Positions 34,809-46,128 of a stretch of DNA of 64,000 nucleotides are shown piece after piece. Numbering within the stretch: position 1 is the first letter of the stretch; each line of letters begins with the position of its first letter. This DNA comes from Rhipidocladum racemiflorum (lineage: Eukaryota; Streptophyta; Magnoliopsida; Poales; Poaceae). Location: NCBI GenBank assembly GCA_036346355.1, contig CM070580.1, forward strand, positions 17,661,374 to 17,725,373, given 5' to 3'. A model generated the notes under the pieces. It made no database searches, was not told the DNA's origin, and was given only the letters and a program-made list of their open reading frames with translations. Position numbers and translations under genes: made by a program.

Positions 34809-36565
34809 GGCAGAGAAGGAAGATGTTTGAATGATTTGATCAAATCTCTACTTCAAAAATCAGAAGCTTCACTAAAATGAACCTAACAGTTTGATTAATT
34901 TTTAATTAAAATGTTAAAACCAGTGAGGCCAGCTTCAATGATTTCAGAGGTTAGGACCCTCTGATGTTACAAAGGTAAAAGCATTGGAATGTATTTTGCA
35001 CTTAATCCTTTCAAAGAACCCCAAAGGTCAGGACCCTCCTGATGTTATAATGATACAACAATTTTTCAAAAGTCAGGACCCTCTGATGATATGAATGTAA
35101 TTATATTTGAACGTGATTTACATTCTTAACATGAGGACTCATAACATGAACAACAAGTTTAAAAATTTATATTTGAATTTGGTGTTATTTGTTTTATCTA
35201 ACTTCTTTTTGCATCTTACTATTATTACTATTGCTTTGTGTTTGTGACGCATGACATGTAGACTCCGATGTTCTAGACACCATCGTCGACGACCCTGACT
35301 TCAATCATGATTTGATTAGAGATCTTTTGGATGAAATTGACTTTAGGACAGAGTATAGGAGTTACTAGGGAGCTTGTTGGTGCTCAAATGGAGCTCGGGA
35401 CCCGCTTAAATAGCTGAGAATGGTAGTAGGACAATGGTGTGCAAGGGGAGCTCGGTGGTAATGGAGGCTTTGGTGAGGCTCGGGCCTGGCCAAAAATGAA
35501 GGGAATGGAGGTGGATGTGGGGGCTCACATGAGCTCTTGGCTGGCTTATATAGGAGAGGACAGTGAGGATGGCGGGTGGACCCCTTTGTGGGTGGGCCCC
35601 ACTTGTTAATACTGAAGATGGAGAAAGGTTCATCCCCCTCGTCAAGAGATAAGGTTAGCATTAAATATCCCATTAATGTGTCAACAAATTTTTATAATTT
35701 TTATATGAAGTCTCGAGAGTTTTCCACATACTGTAAAATGTTTAGATTAAAAGGTATAATGAATAAATTATAAAAATTCATATAGTCCAGTATGTTTTTG
35801 AATTTTTTAAGAATATAAATTTTGTTCAAATTTTTTGAAAATTTCACTGGAGGTTCATGATAGATTTATAATGTTACTATAAAATTTTGAAATGATATAG
35901 CCATGCATTTATTTTATAAAAATTCTAACATTTTATTTACTAAATTTACAAGGTTCCAGCTTTTAAATTTTTAAGGGAATTAAATAATGTTTATTATTTT
36001 TGATAATTTTTTACAGTATATTGTAGTACTTTAGATGACATGGTAAATGTTCTAGATGAATATAAGATGTGTAAAGTTTTTAATTAATTCAGATAATGTT
36101 ACTATTGCTAGTCAAAATTACTATTTTTTAATTTTTAAAAGTATTAAATTTGATTAATTATTTTTGATATTTTTATTGGAGGTTATCCTAACACTGTAGA
36201 GGATAATATAAAAAAATTGGGGATAATATATGGTTTGAATGGAATTTAATAAATATGACACATTCATTATCTATAGTCCACATTTACTATTTTGTATGTA
36301 ATTATTGCATTAAATGCTTTCACATTACTTTAGGATTTTTCATGGTCATTATATAGATATCCTATATTTTAAATGTAAAATTTCTAAAAGTTTTCGTTAT
36401 ATTATTTTAATATCCACAGTTTATTAATTAAGAATGAAATGTTGAAATTGATTTTCTAAAAGTCCAAAATTCAAGAAATAAGGGGGAAAATAATGGAAAC
36501 TTTAAAATCATAATACCATATGAATTATTATTTTATTTTTTAACTTTAGCTTTCTTTAACATTCT
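33309..36565. mobile_element. Two related LTR-like sequences in inverted (head-to-head) orientation
   Basis: 33309 begins TGTAACATTCCAGAAATTTT, a usual gypsy LTR start, and runs through a TATA-like 'cctataaagccgaccgagac' near 34280. About 35360-36565 is its inverse: 'gtctcgagagttttccacat' (35710) mirrors 'gtgaaaaactctcctgagac' (34105), and 'cctatataagccagccaaga' on the minus strand mirrors the TATA segment. The arms are ~1.1-1.2 kb with an unmatched centre of ~0.9 kb. The right outer end is degenerate and no matching target duplication was found. Either two LTRs of one family inserted facing each other, or one element rearranged. Confidence 0.6.
34776..34807. repeat. (AAT)n microsatellite
   Basis: About ten AAT/ATA units in the centre between the inverted LTR-like arms. 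Confidence 0.9.
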
Positions 36566-37730
36566 ATTTTGAAATAGTTTTATAAAAGACCACAAATGAG
36601 GATCAAAAGAACACAGTGGTTTGTAATTTATAATCAAGAACACCGTGGTTTGTAATTTATAATCAAGAACACATTGGTTTGTAATTTATAATATTGTAAT
36701 TTTTTTGTTGGAATGTAATTATTCATTTATGTAATTTGTGATCAGAGATGTAATTGAATAATCATATACGCTATGATTCATATAATTGTTTTATGCCATT
36801 TGTACTTTCATTTTATTGTAAATGCTATTTGTGTAAATTGTGATGTATCAATATACCTATTGCATTGTAAATCAACTACATGTAATTAATGTTTTTGATC
36901 AGTAAAAAAAATTAGTTTATTTTATCCTTTAATGTGCTATTCATAGTCAAATTACATTAATTTAACTTATTGTCATTAATTAATAAGCTCACACTGATTT
37001 TGACTTCTTAATTAATTTGTTCGCACTACATTAAATGAGTTCCAGAGAATTAAAATATTTTAATATTATTTCTACAACTTATTTTGTAACAATTAAGTTG
37101 TGATATTAATTCTTTGCACCATTTATATTCAAATCCTACAATTACATTCTTGTTTTTAATTAATGAGTTCACACTAATTTTTTTAGTGCTAAATGAGTTC
37201 TAGACATTTCTATTATTTTAATATTGTTTTGTATATTTTTGTTGCCACTTTTACTTCTACCATTTTACTCTTATCTTTTTTACTTTTACCTTTTACTATA
37301 TCAATACAAATAATTTTCTTAAAAACCAAGATTCAATAAGATTAAGGAAAGAATGAAATTTTAATTCGACATATGATCATATTATTTTTTTTAGGTTGCT
37401 CAATTTAAAAGAAAGGATTTTAATACTACGATTATTCTTTTCTTAAGATTAGAATTCATGATATGAGGAAAAGATGATATTTCGAATAATTTTTTTTGTT
37501 TTTAATTAAAAATTTTGTTCAATTATATTTTTAAGTTTTTAGTTTTTTTTTTCATTTTTGAAATGTTACAACGTAAAACGCATAGTTGATTTTTAATATA
37601 AAAAATGAGGCCTCACATATACCAACATTGGATTTTTTCTCTCTCTTAGTGTCGCTTGAATTGCCAACCAAGATGGCGAGTCCATGGCAGTGATGGAGAA
37701 TATTCAAGGTGTCTATTGCATTGTTTGCTT
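36566..37730. other. Very AT-rich intergenic DNA
   Basis: Long stretches of A/T with a short triplicated word 'ggtttgtaatttataat' at about 36619-36690. No coding potential. It ends near 37570 with '..gaaatgttaca', which could be the edge of another decayed LTR. Confidence 0.4.
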
Positions 37731-37732
37731 AG

Positions 37733-37795
37733 TATTCCCTCTGTCAAAAAAACATAAGGTGTATTTTTGGTTTTATTTATAATTATAAAGTGTAT
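37733..37795. mobile_element. Stowaway-like MITE end
   Basis: 'tattccctctgtcaaaaaaa' plus 'cataaggtgtatttttgg' resembles the 5' end of Stowaway elements (TA-CTCCCTCCGT..). No matching 3' end is present; copia coding DNA follows directly. Confidence 0.4.
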
Positions 37796-38600
37796 TTCCA
37801 TACAAAATCAATGTATATTTATGATTGTTTGGGAAATTTTGGCATGGCTGCATGTAGAGAGGTTGATACTCCTTTGCATACTTGTAAGAAGCTGAAGCTT
37901 GAGGATGGAACAGAGCTAGCTGACGCAAGAATGTATCGAAAACTAATTAGTGGTTTGATGTACTTGACTCATACTGGTTCAGATATCATGTTTGCAGTGA
38001 GTTTGGTGTCAAGGTTTATGCATAAGACATCAAAGCAACAGTTTGGACCAGCAAATTAAGAGAATTCTTCGCTATGTCCGTGGAACGAGCAACTTTGGCA
38101 TTTGGTATTCTCATGCTCCACATCCGTAGCTGTTTGGATTCTGTGACAGTGATTGGGCAGGCTGTTTGGAGATCGAAAGAGCACTACAGGCTTTCTCTTG
38201 AGCATATGGTCAGGAACGATCTCTTGGACATCAAAGAAACAAGAAACTGTGGCGTTATCTTCCTCTGAAGCAGAATATGTTGCTGCAGCTGCCGCTGCTT
38301 GTCAAGTCATTTGGACACGACGTGTTCTCGAAGATCTTCATCGACCTCAACTAACTTTGTTGAAACTCTTCTGTGACAATACGGATGTTGTTTCTGATGT
38401 CGAAGAATCCCTCTCATCATGGTCGTACGAAGCATATATATCGACATACGGCATCATTTCCTTCGTGAGCAAGTTTCCAAACGGTTAATTAATTGACATG
38501 AACAACGTCCCGACGAACGAGCAAGTTGCTGATCGACATGCTAACGAAGACCCTCCCTTCTGGAAAGTTCTTGTACTTAATAAAGTTTCTTGGTGTTAGT
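37796..38600 (+). pseudogene. Ty1/copia polyprotein remnant (reverse transcriptase end and RNase H)
   Basis: Remains of the last part of a copia pol gene are spread over three phases. 37790-38059 has LEDGTELADARMYRKLISGL and GLMYLTHT..DIMFAVSLVSRFMH, the palm-to-connection region of copia reverse transcriptase. A second phase near 38060-38150 has RILRYVRGTSNFGIWYSH. 38153-38488 has DRKSTTGFLLS, SWTSKKQETVALSSSEAEYV and FCDN, the RNase H signature with its SSSEAEY motif. About 38500-38600 has the usual 'NEQVAD' tail. At least two frameshifts and several substitutions make it non-functional. No integrase or gag was found upstream, so the copy is 5'-truncated. Confidence 0.85.
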
Positions 38601-38880
38601 GATTTTGCCATGCATATGTTGCAACGTTGTTACCGACTCCGAGTAAGAAATTTGTAATGATGGATGTCGGCTATAAGAGCATGCATGTACAGCTCAAGCT
38701 TTAGTAAACAGAGACGTGTGTCCTTTGTTAGTTGTAGGAGATTAAATAATATTATATTGTGTTAGTAGGTTAGTACTAATGTCGGTTTTGTAACTCTACG
38801 AAGGATATGTATGCATCCTGGAAAGAATAGGACCAATCCTTTTCTTGCATTTTGTGTGTCTCCTTATTATCTTTTGATTA
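38601..38880 (+). mobile_element. Probable copia 3' LTR fragment
   Basis: Lies where the 3' LTR should follow the copia remnant. It includes 'gttgtaggagattaaataat' and 'tgtaactctacgaaggatat', reminiscent of U3/R parts of copia LTRs. Termini were not defined. Confidence 0.4.
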
Positions 38881-39024
38881 TGAATCGAAGCCAACCACTC
38901 TGAGAACACTTGCTTAAGAGAGGCCGAGCTATGTGCATGTTTGGTAATTAAACACCCCCATTTACCCCGAGCCATTTTTCATCATACATGCACTACGCAT
39001 CATGTTATGTACAGTTGCATGGGT

Positions 39025-39307
39025 GTGTTTGGTTGCTTGCATGGTGCCTGAATCGCATGAGTGGATGTAACTGTATCTGTTAGACACATGTTTGGTTTCT
39101 GTTCATCCTGGCCAGGTGGATGCAATTGCACCCACTCATACAGGATGGAGAAAACACAGAAATTGGGCTTCTCTCTAATGCAGGCCGGTGAGATGCACAA
39201 ACAAGCAACCAAACAACTTAACTTGCATCCACTCAGTTAGACTAAGGCTGGCCTGGATGGCTCATACGAAACAAGCTAGGATGGTGCAGGGAACCAAACA
39301 CACCCAT
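39025..39307. mobile_element. MITE-like element with GGGTGTGTTTGGTT ends
   Basis: The left end 'gggtgtgtttggttgcttgc' and the right end 'ggaaccaaacacaccc' are inverted repeats around ~280 bp of non-coding DNA. It resembles the family style of the MITE at 29923-30153. Flanking bases (CAT / ATA) do not give a clean duplication. Confidence 0.6.
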
Positions 39308-40193
39308 AATGTTTCAAATTAACCATAGCACAACTACGTACGTATGTATAATCGCCTGTTTTTTGGGCTTGTCGAATTAGTTATAACCCAACTGAGAACT
39401 AATTAACCAACCTGCATGTTTGGTAGTTGTCCAGAGTCGTCTCCGGCAGATCGTGCAGCAACATTTTTTTCACCTCATTGGGAAAAGAAGATTCCATGCC
39501 GCTCGTAACACTTCAATTAACTAGTTTACGCCTCAAGGTAACTACTCAAGCTTAACTACTATCATGTGAAAAGAAGATGAACTTAATCTCTACATACAGC
39601 CTGATAGCCTCCTTTCATTTTTTGAGAACGATCTCGCTGTCTGGCCTGATCACTAGACGTTTAGATAGGATTATATATCCTCCCAGCCTGACGTCTCATG
39701 CCTCATTGAGGGCAAAACCCTAGTACAACATCAGTTTTACTAGCTAGCTAGCCACCAGCAAGCCGCGATCCAAGTAACATTGCTTTCATATATATGCTGG
39801 CAGTACGGACACCGTCTTGGATGGGCGTGTTGGTAAATAGGTGGCTTTCCGATCATGTCATTTATTTGTTTTTAACGTCGGTTTTTTCAGCTGCCATTTC
39901 TCATGTGCCTGGTCTGTCTGAAGACTCTGAACTCCTTATCCCTTCTGCTCCCTCTTCTCATCCTTGTACTTTCCCTCGCCTTTCTTTCATGTATCTGTGG
40001 ATGCACTTTACTCTTTTGTAATATAATATTGTTCACACAAAAGTACGCACATTTTAAAACACCACACTACAGACACATTAATCCTTTTGTAGGACAGATA
40101 ATTTAAATTATATAGTTCAACCTTTTGGACAGAGTCAACACTGTACATGCGTCGTCAACTTTCTGAAGTCATATAGTATGGAGTCATATTATA
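39308..40193. other. Intergenic DNA, nothing recognised
   Basis: Short frames (for example 39794-40021) without domains; AT-rich at the right end. Confidence 0.35.
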
Positions 40194-40194
40194 T

Positions 40195-40450
40195 ACTCCC
40201 TCCGATCACCAACGGTGGTTGTGGGACATCGACGTACGTCTCTAAAATATAGTTTTAACCACTAATATTTACTATAATATATTTATAAAATTTAATAAAA
40301 TTATAAAATTAATTTTTAAGTTAAATCTACATGTGATCTTTTACATATCCAATTTAAATATTTAAAAATATATTGACCGCTAAAGTTTTAAAGATTCAAC
40401 AGCATCTATATTCAAAATAATAACTATTTATAATCGGATTATTCGTTAGA
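40195..40450. mobile_element. Stowaway-like MITE, 3' end missing
   Basis: 'TACTCCCTCCGATCACC' at 40194 matches the Stowaway (Tc1/mariner-type MITE) start, including the TA target. It is followed by about 250 bp of AT-rich non-coding DNA. The complementary CGGAGGGAG end is absent. Confidence 0.5.
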
Positions 40451-40739
40451 TACGTACGATGCAACTCTCTTTAATTAATATATATGTATCCGGACCCAGG
40501 TGCACATATGCTTGAATCTACATTTGAAAGCTACACATATAAAGCTACAGCCTTATTGCCCATCCAAGCAGCAGTTACTCGCATATACGTACGTAAGTAC
40601 AGGGTAAAACTCTGGTGGGGCTTCAAAAAATTTTACGATTTCTACACATGTATTTGTCTAGTGTGCGAGTTCATACAGACCTTCAGCAGTTGACGAAGCA
40701 TCATGAAAAGTATACATATATATATTTCAGAAAACAAGC

Positions 40740-40755
40740 AACATACATACATACA

Positions 40756-40836
<81 letters not shown>

Positions 40837-40838
40837 TA
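40740..40838. repeat. (ACAT)n followed by (AT)n compound microsatellite
   Basis: About ten CATA units (40742-40783) followed by AT runs interrupted by 'acatat' up to 40838. Confidence 0.95.
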
Positions 40839-41307
40839 TTGTCCATTAGCTAAAAAGAGAAGTTATTTTTGAGTCTTTTGGAGTAGCTTTCACTCACATA
40901 TATCCAGATATGAATGATGCCCTACGATATGGTCTCTTCATCGTAGTTGATTTCTTACAAACGTACATTGTGCTTTCACAAACACAAATGTTGGTTAATA
41001 ACTTTAGAATTTCTGTGTTCTTTCAGCATAAAGAATCTGTATCTTCAACCGAGTAAAAATTGACTTGTTGAGATGTATAGATTAATTGGTCGTGTTAAAT
41101 GATAAAAGTTAAACCCTAATCATACAACCCAAATCGTTCCTTGTATATGCATGCCGGCAGAAGGATTGAAGTTTTTGATAAATAGAATTCTTTTGCACGT
41201 GTCAGAAAATAATGCACGATCGGAATTCAGTAAAGGGTAATCTCAGGCAAGGAAAAAGGCATGGAAATCAGTTCTTGGAGTAATCCCATAAAAACAACAG
41301 AGAACAT

Positions 41308-42156
41308 TTATAGATGCAAATCTAAGCTCACACCATCGGCCGCGGTGGTCGCCGGCTGCTCGCAAGCAAACCGACCTTGTGGAGACAGCAGCAGAGAGGA
41401 AGAGGAGGGGGACGCCACAAGAGAAGCCGAAGCTCTCGGTTCGTCTCCTCGGAACACGGGCAGTACAACCGGCCGCCGCTCTCCGGCCAATGGCATGCCC
41501 GTGTTCCCATGCGAAGCCAGCGGCCCCCTCCAGAGCCCCGCCGGCAGATGGTTCCCGTTGATCTGCTGAGCCACCGACCCGATCCCGCTGTAGAACTGCG
41601 GGCCAATAGAGGCGCCACCGCCGCCGCCTGCACCCCTCACCGTGGGCCACGACGGGTGCAATGTCGCCACCGTGGGGCCTGCCACGCCGAAGTGGTGCTG
41701 CGAGTAGCCGAGGAGGTGGTGGTGATGCGCGCCGCCTGCCGCCGCGGCCATCGCTGACTGCATCTGCACCCGCTTCGCGAGCTGCCGCTCGCGCTTGTGC
41801 GCATTCTGGTGGCCTCCGAGCGCCTGCGACGTCGGGAAGTGCCTGCAGCAGTAGTGGCACTCGAACTTGCGGCTGCTGTCGGTGGCAGCGGCGATGGCAG
41901 TGCCGCTGCTGCTCTGTGTGGCAGCGGCAGCGGCAGCGGCGGGGGTGGCGGTGGCGGTGGCTTCTTTAGTTTTGCCCTCAGGTGATGATGATGCATGCGG
42001 GACGTCGATGCCAAAGAGGCGGATAACGGAGTTGGGACTTTCGCGCGGCGGGGCGGGGCGCAGGAACGGTAACTCCGAGAAGGACGCGACGTTGGCGAAG
42101 TCATAATGCTCCAGTACGCTCGCCGCGCCACCACCGCCTTCGCCGCCGCTGCCCAT
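41308..42156 (-). CDS. C2H2 zinc-finger transcriptional repressor, GIS/ZFP5/ZFP6/ZFP8-like, 282 aa
   Basis: Single-exon minus-strand frame, ATG at 42154-42156 and TAA at 41308-41310. It has one C2H2 finger at residues 98-120 (Cys100, Cys103, His116, His120) with the plant QALGGH motif (111-116) inside QALGGHQNAHKRERQ, a linker shared with the GIS/ZFP5/ZFP6/ZFP8 group. N-terminal to it is SVIRLFGIDV (44-52), the conserved RLFG box of that group. The protein ends in SLDLHL (277-282), an LxLxL EAR motif expected to recruit co-repressors such as TOPLESS. Poly-Ala, poly-Ser, poly-Gly and a His run (144-147) fill the rest. Family members act in the nucleus, and in Arabidopsis they control trichome and hormone responses. 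The role of this copy is unknown. All key residues are present, so it should be functional. Assignment to a particular paralogue is uncertain. Confidence 0.92.
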   Translation of the reverse strand: MGSGGEGGGGAASVLEHYDFANVASFSELPFLRPAPPRESPNSVIRLFGIDVPHASSSPEGKTKEATATATPAAAAAAATQSSSGTAIAAATDSSRKFECHYCCRHFPTSQALGGHQNAHKRERQLAKRVQMQSAMAAAAGGAHHHHLLGYSQHHFGVAGPTVATLHPSWPTVRGAGGGGGASIGPQFYSGIGSVAQQINGNHLPAGLWRGPLASHGNTGMPLAGERRPVVLPVFRGDEPRASASLVASPSSSSLLLSPQGRFACEQPATTAADGVSLDLHL

Positions 42157-43200
42157 GCAACCAGGTGGACAAAGGTACAGAGTTTCTCAAGTAGCCCTTA
42201 ATTGCGAGTTAGCTCGCAATGCAATGTAAGCAACGTCGTCTCGGCTGGTCTAGCAGCGAACTAGCTAGGAGAGAGAGACCCTCTCAATATCTATCTCGCC
42301 TCCCTGGCCAGGAGAGAGGAATCAGGAATGGAAGGAGGGAGGAGCTAGGGACTAGGAAGAGAGAAGCAGGTAGGCAAGAAGGCCTCTGCTCATATGTTGC
42401 TCGGAGGACTGTCAAATGTATACCACCAACACCAGTGATGATGGCAATCGGGATCAGGTGCAGTACGGATCCTCCTATGCACTGCAGCAAAAACGCTACG
42501 TCGTTTTTCACTGTAGCATGCACAGTAGTATTAACTTACTGTGGCACGAAATTTTTGGATGATAGGTTTTGCATGCTGTGGCAAACGGGGTTACTGAGAT
42601 GGACCGGGGTAATTGTCACCTTACTGTATTATGGTTAGTTAGGAGGAGGAGGGTGGGAGAAAACGAAACGAGAGGTGGATACGTCGTCCATGGTGGTGTT
42701 GTAGTAAATTCTTGAGGAAGGGCTGGGACTTGGAGCCCATAGTACACAATAAGCTCTGCCAAGTACTACTGCAGTAGGAGGCTTTTGGGCTCTCACGTAA
42801 CAAACAAGTACCTGTTGCTCTGAGAGGAAAGACCTGCCGCTAGTAGGAGGGCGTACGTCGGCATCTGCTACGGTAGAAAAGCGTGGTAAATAACATGTAT
42901 TAGAGTTTTTTTCGGTTAAAAAGAAAACTAAATTTATAATTTTATTTAAGAAAAGGGCAAACATGAAAACAAAAAAGTGTGCACAGGACTACTACACAGT
43001 ACACACAGGCTTCGAGAGGAAAGGCCGTCTCTGACACACACAAGCACATAGACACAGCAATCTCTCTCACTCCACATTCTTCTGTCCATCTCTCTCTCTC
43101 TGTCTCTATCTCTCTCTCTTCTTTACTTTCTTCATTTCCCTGGCTTTCATGCATGTGTAGGCATCAGTGAATACGTGACAAGCTCTGAGCGTGGGCCTGT
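42157..43200 (-). other. Upstream region of the zinc-finger gene
   Basis: No clear TATA box on the minus strand in the first 500 bases. A small perfect hairpin (TTGCGAG-ttag-CTCGCAA, 42202-42219) lies about 46 nt upstream of the ATG and would be in the 5' leader. A CT-rich low-complexity tract lies at 43085-43120. No other gene is supported. Confidence 0.45.
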
Positions 43201-44440
43201 CAATACATACTAGCTATGTGGGGGTGGGTACTGGCTGTTTTATGGGGGCTCTTTATAGCTGTTGGCTTCTTTACATCTGGAGCTGCAGGCTTGTGCTTGG
43301 AAGTGGTCCTGCGTACAGATCTAGTAGTTGTAGCCTTGTTCCTACGCTGGCTGCGTGACTTATTCCCATCTAGCTACCTCCTTCGAAAGACTAGTGCTGC
43401 ACTGCTGCTGTGCAGGTATTGGTTTCTTATCCTGTTTGTTTTCTCTTTTCTTAAGCTATACCTTATATGGGAACGTCCTAAAGAATCGACCTCCTGTTAT
43501 TATCTACATGAAAGCTAAACTATCTGCCTTGCTAGGTTATCATCCTATTGCTTGTTCACCTAGCGGATCACTAACGTATGCGTATCTCTCTCTATATATA
43601 TTTCGGGAATATCATGTAAACGAACTTGAAATACACGTTTATCACTTTGGATATACTTATATACTAATTATAAGATATTCTAATGTAAACTATGTTCACC
43701 GTGCTGGGATCCGCTTTGTTCTTTTGCTATAATCAAGCTACTCAGCGCTCGCTTTTTTTTTGTCCCTATGATTAAAGCGAGGCTCACCTGAAGTAGCGGA
43801 CACATGCATGCTTTGCAGGTGCCCTCATTGGAGGAAGAAAAGAATGTTCCACTTAGCTAGCTACTTAAGCATCCATCATGGGTTGAGGCGAAAACAACGG
43901 AGTACTCTTATACATTGGTGCTTCCATCCGAGGGTACGTACATAGCTCATTGCCTAAATCTTTTCGCCTCTTGCAAAACCAAGAATATATATACCCCAAC
44001 TATAGCAAAACGGCTAATGCCATATTAAACGTATTTATGTCGAGAACAGAAGTGCTATAGCTCCACAGGTGAAAAAGTCCTATCGCTGTTTCTCCGGCCG
44101 GCCAGTCACATTAATTCCTGCGTGATTCTGCAGTAATGTGCTTACTGCTATATCGAAAGGTGTGCTCCTCAGTCCTCAGAAACCTTTGTTTTTGTGAAGC
44201 TTAACGACCTTTGTTGAAAGATCAACTAGGTACTTTTTCTCATCTTGTCCATATCATGCCTTTGGAGATCGTTAGTAGCTTTCTAAGACTAGGGAATAGT
44301 CGGCATGCAGCAGCGGGGGATGAGCCAAGAATGATTAGTTGCACATTCACTACCACTGTCGCACAAATCATATATAATATCGCAAACATCGATCGCAATG
44401 TATAACCTAATTTGGTGATCAGATCATAACTTAAAACTAG
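43201..44440. other. Intergenic DNA, no gene recognised
   Basis: Plus-strand frames 43216-43518 and 43355-43732 give hydrophobic translations but lack recognisable motifs and overlap in different phases; they are not convincing genes. Confidence 0.35.
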
Positions 44441-44449
44441 GAAAATACG

Positions 44450-45435
44450 CACGGCCCGTGCGCGTGAATGAAAAACGAATTTGTGTTTTTTTCGGCGAAA
44501 AAACGGACCATGAAAACATTTTTTCCGGGGAAAACGAGAAAAAACGGGATACAAAAATATTTTTTCTGGGCACAGCGAAAAGGTTTTTTTCGGAGAAAAA
44601 AGGACTACCAAAACTCAGCGTACGACGCGTGCGTGAATGAAAACCGAACACAGCGCGCACGTGAACGAAAAATGACTTTGCGTTTTTTCGGGTGAAAAAT
44701 AGACTTAGACGTATCTTCAAAATTTTTGGAGGCTCGAGAAACCGTAGAGACCGAGCCGCGTGCGTGAACGAAAAACGAATTTGTGTTTTTTTTAGGGAAA
44801 AATGGGCCACGCAAAATATTTTTTCTGGGCTCCGGAGAAAAAACGGACCAAGAAAATATTTTTTTTCCGGCAAAAACAGAGGAAGGACGAATGAAAAACG
44901 GGCTTGTGTTTTTTTTAAGAAATGACTCTGCATTTTTTCGGGTGAAAAAATAGACTTAGACGTATCTTCAAAATTTTTGGAGACTCGAGAAACCGTAGAG
45001 ACCGAGCCGCATGCGTGAACGGAAAACAAATTTGTGTTTTTTTAGGGAAAAATGGGCCACAAAAATATTTTTTCTGGGCTCTCGAGAAAAAACGAATCAC
45101 GAAAATATTTTTTCCGACAAAAACGGAAGAAGGAAGAATGAAAAACGGGCTTGTGTTTTTTTTAAGAAAAAATGGACCACGAAAATACAAAAGCGGCGCA
45201 CGCCGCGTGCGCGTACGAAAAATGGACTTGTTTTTTTAGGAAAAATGGACCACGGAAACATTTTTCCTGGCATCCGAAGGAAAAACGAACTACGAAAACA
45301 TTTTTTCGGCAAAAACGAAGAAAGGATGAACGAAAAATGAATCTCTATTTTTTTTTTGAGAAAGAATGGATCACAAAAACATTTTTCCCGGAGTTTAGAG
45401 AAAAAACGGACAACGAAAACATTTTTTCCAACAAA
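44450..45435. repeat. AT-rich higher-order tandem repeat (~125 and ~250 bp periods)
   Basis: The word 'gaacgaaaaacgaatttgtg' plus poly-T recurs at about 44466, 44763, 44890, 45013, 45136, 45207 and 45325. A longer word 'gacttagacgtatcttcaaa' followed by 'gctcgagaaaccgtagagac' occurs at 44702 and 44952, about 250 bp apart, so two ~125 bp subunits make a higher-order unit. The left edge carries 'gcacggcccgtgcgcg', a small palindrome. All open frames across it, on both strands, are products of the repeat. Confidence 0.75.
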
Positions 45436-45439
45436 AACG

Positions 45440-46112
45440 GAGATAGGGACGAACTGAGAGATCCTCTCTCTCGCTGCCGTCAAGTCCCGACGCAAACCCA
45501 GCAGCTCATCAGACATCCGGACGTAGGCCTCATCCTGCGCCTGGACGAGTGACCCCAAGTGCACCACGGTCGGGTCCCTCTCCTGGGCCAAACTCCTAAA
45601 CTGGCTGTACACCCGCCCAACCTGGAAGCGGGGAAACAAATGACGGAGAGTTCTCCAAAGATGTCGCGGTAGCTCGCCCCAACATGAGGATAGCCTTTCT
45701 CGCCGCGTCCTGCCGCGTGCAGACGCCGCCGGTCTCTCGTGAAGTAAAACGGCCGGTCCTCGACGCTGGCGGCTCCTCGCGAAGACTAGCAAGCGGACTG
45801 CCACATGTCCTGGACAAGACCAGGCATTGATCGTAGCGATACTCGGCGATGGGGAAAGCCCGGCTCTGGAGCATCGATGTGATTCCTCGCAAAGCCTCCA
45901 CCTCGCCGGCAAAGGTGGTGAAACCGACATCTACAGATTTTGAAAGAAGACAATTAGTAACCAAAATTTTAAATAAAAGAGAGGACGAGCACAAGACACT
46001 AAGATAGAAGAGATAGAAGCAAAGAAACTTAAACTTTTGCAATTACATTTTTATGAAATATAAGTCCTTAAGGCTTTGCCATGCTAACTAGGTCACGTCC
46101 TCAGTCGTCCAG
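45440..46112 (-). pseudogene. Gag-proximal internal domain of a minus-strand gypsy element, broken
   Basis: This is the DNA immediately downstream (minus strand) of the primer binding site at 46113-46124, so it is the leader and start of the internal region. Minus-strand frames 45596-46042 and 45430-45930 contain words such as LVQAQDEAYVRMSDELLGLR, a helical, gag-like stretch, but no zinc knuckle, protease or reverse transcriptase. The reading frame shifts, and the region stops at the AT-rich repeat near 45435. The rest of the element and its 3' LTR are not seen to the left. Confidence 0.5.
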
Positions 46113-46124
46113 GCTCTGATACCA
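46113..46124 (-). other. Primer binding site (tRNA-iMet) of the gypsy element
   Basis: On the minus strand this reads TGGTATCAGAGC, the standard plant retrotransposon primer site for initiator tRNA-Met. It lies four bases inside the LTR edge at 46129 and fixes the orientation and the LTR boundary. Confidence 0.9.
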
Positions 46125-46128
46125 CCGC

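Noticed and set aside
37561..37575. 'gaaatgttaca' as the right end of the LTR that begins at 33309
   Set aside because: The 5-bp flanks (TGTAC and ACGTA) do not match, and the inverted arm ends earlier, near 36565.
41328..42134. Frames on both strands overlapping the zinc-finger gene
   Set aside because: Shadows caused by high GC; only the 282-aa minus frame has the zinc finger, RLFG box and EAR motif.
44424..45930. Long minus-strand frames (201 and 277 codons)
   Set aside because: Mostly products of the AT-rich higher-order repeat; periodic FF/KK-rich peptides without domains. Only the part right of 45440 is treated as retroelement-internal.
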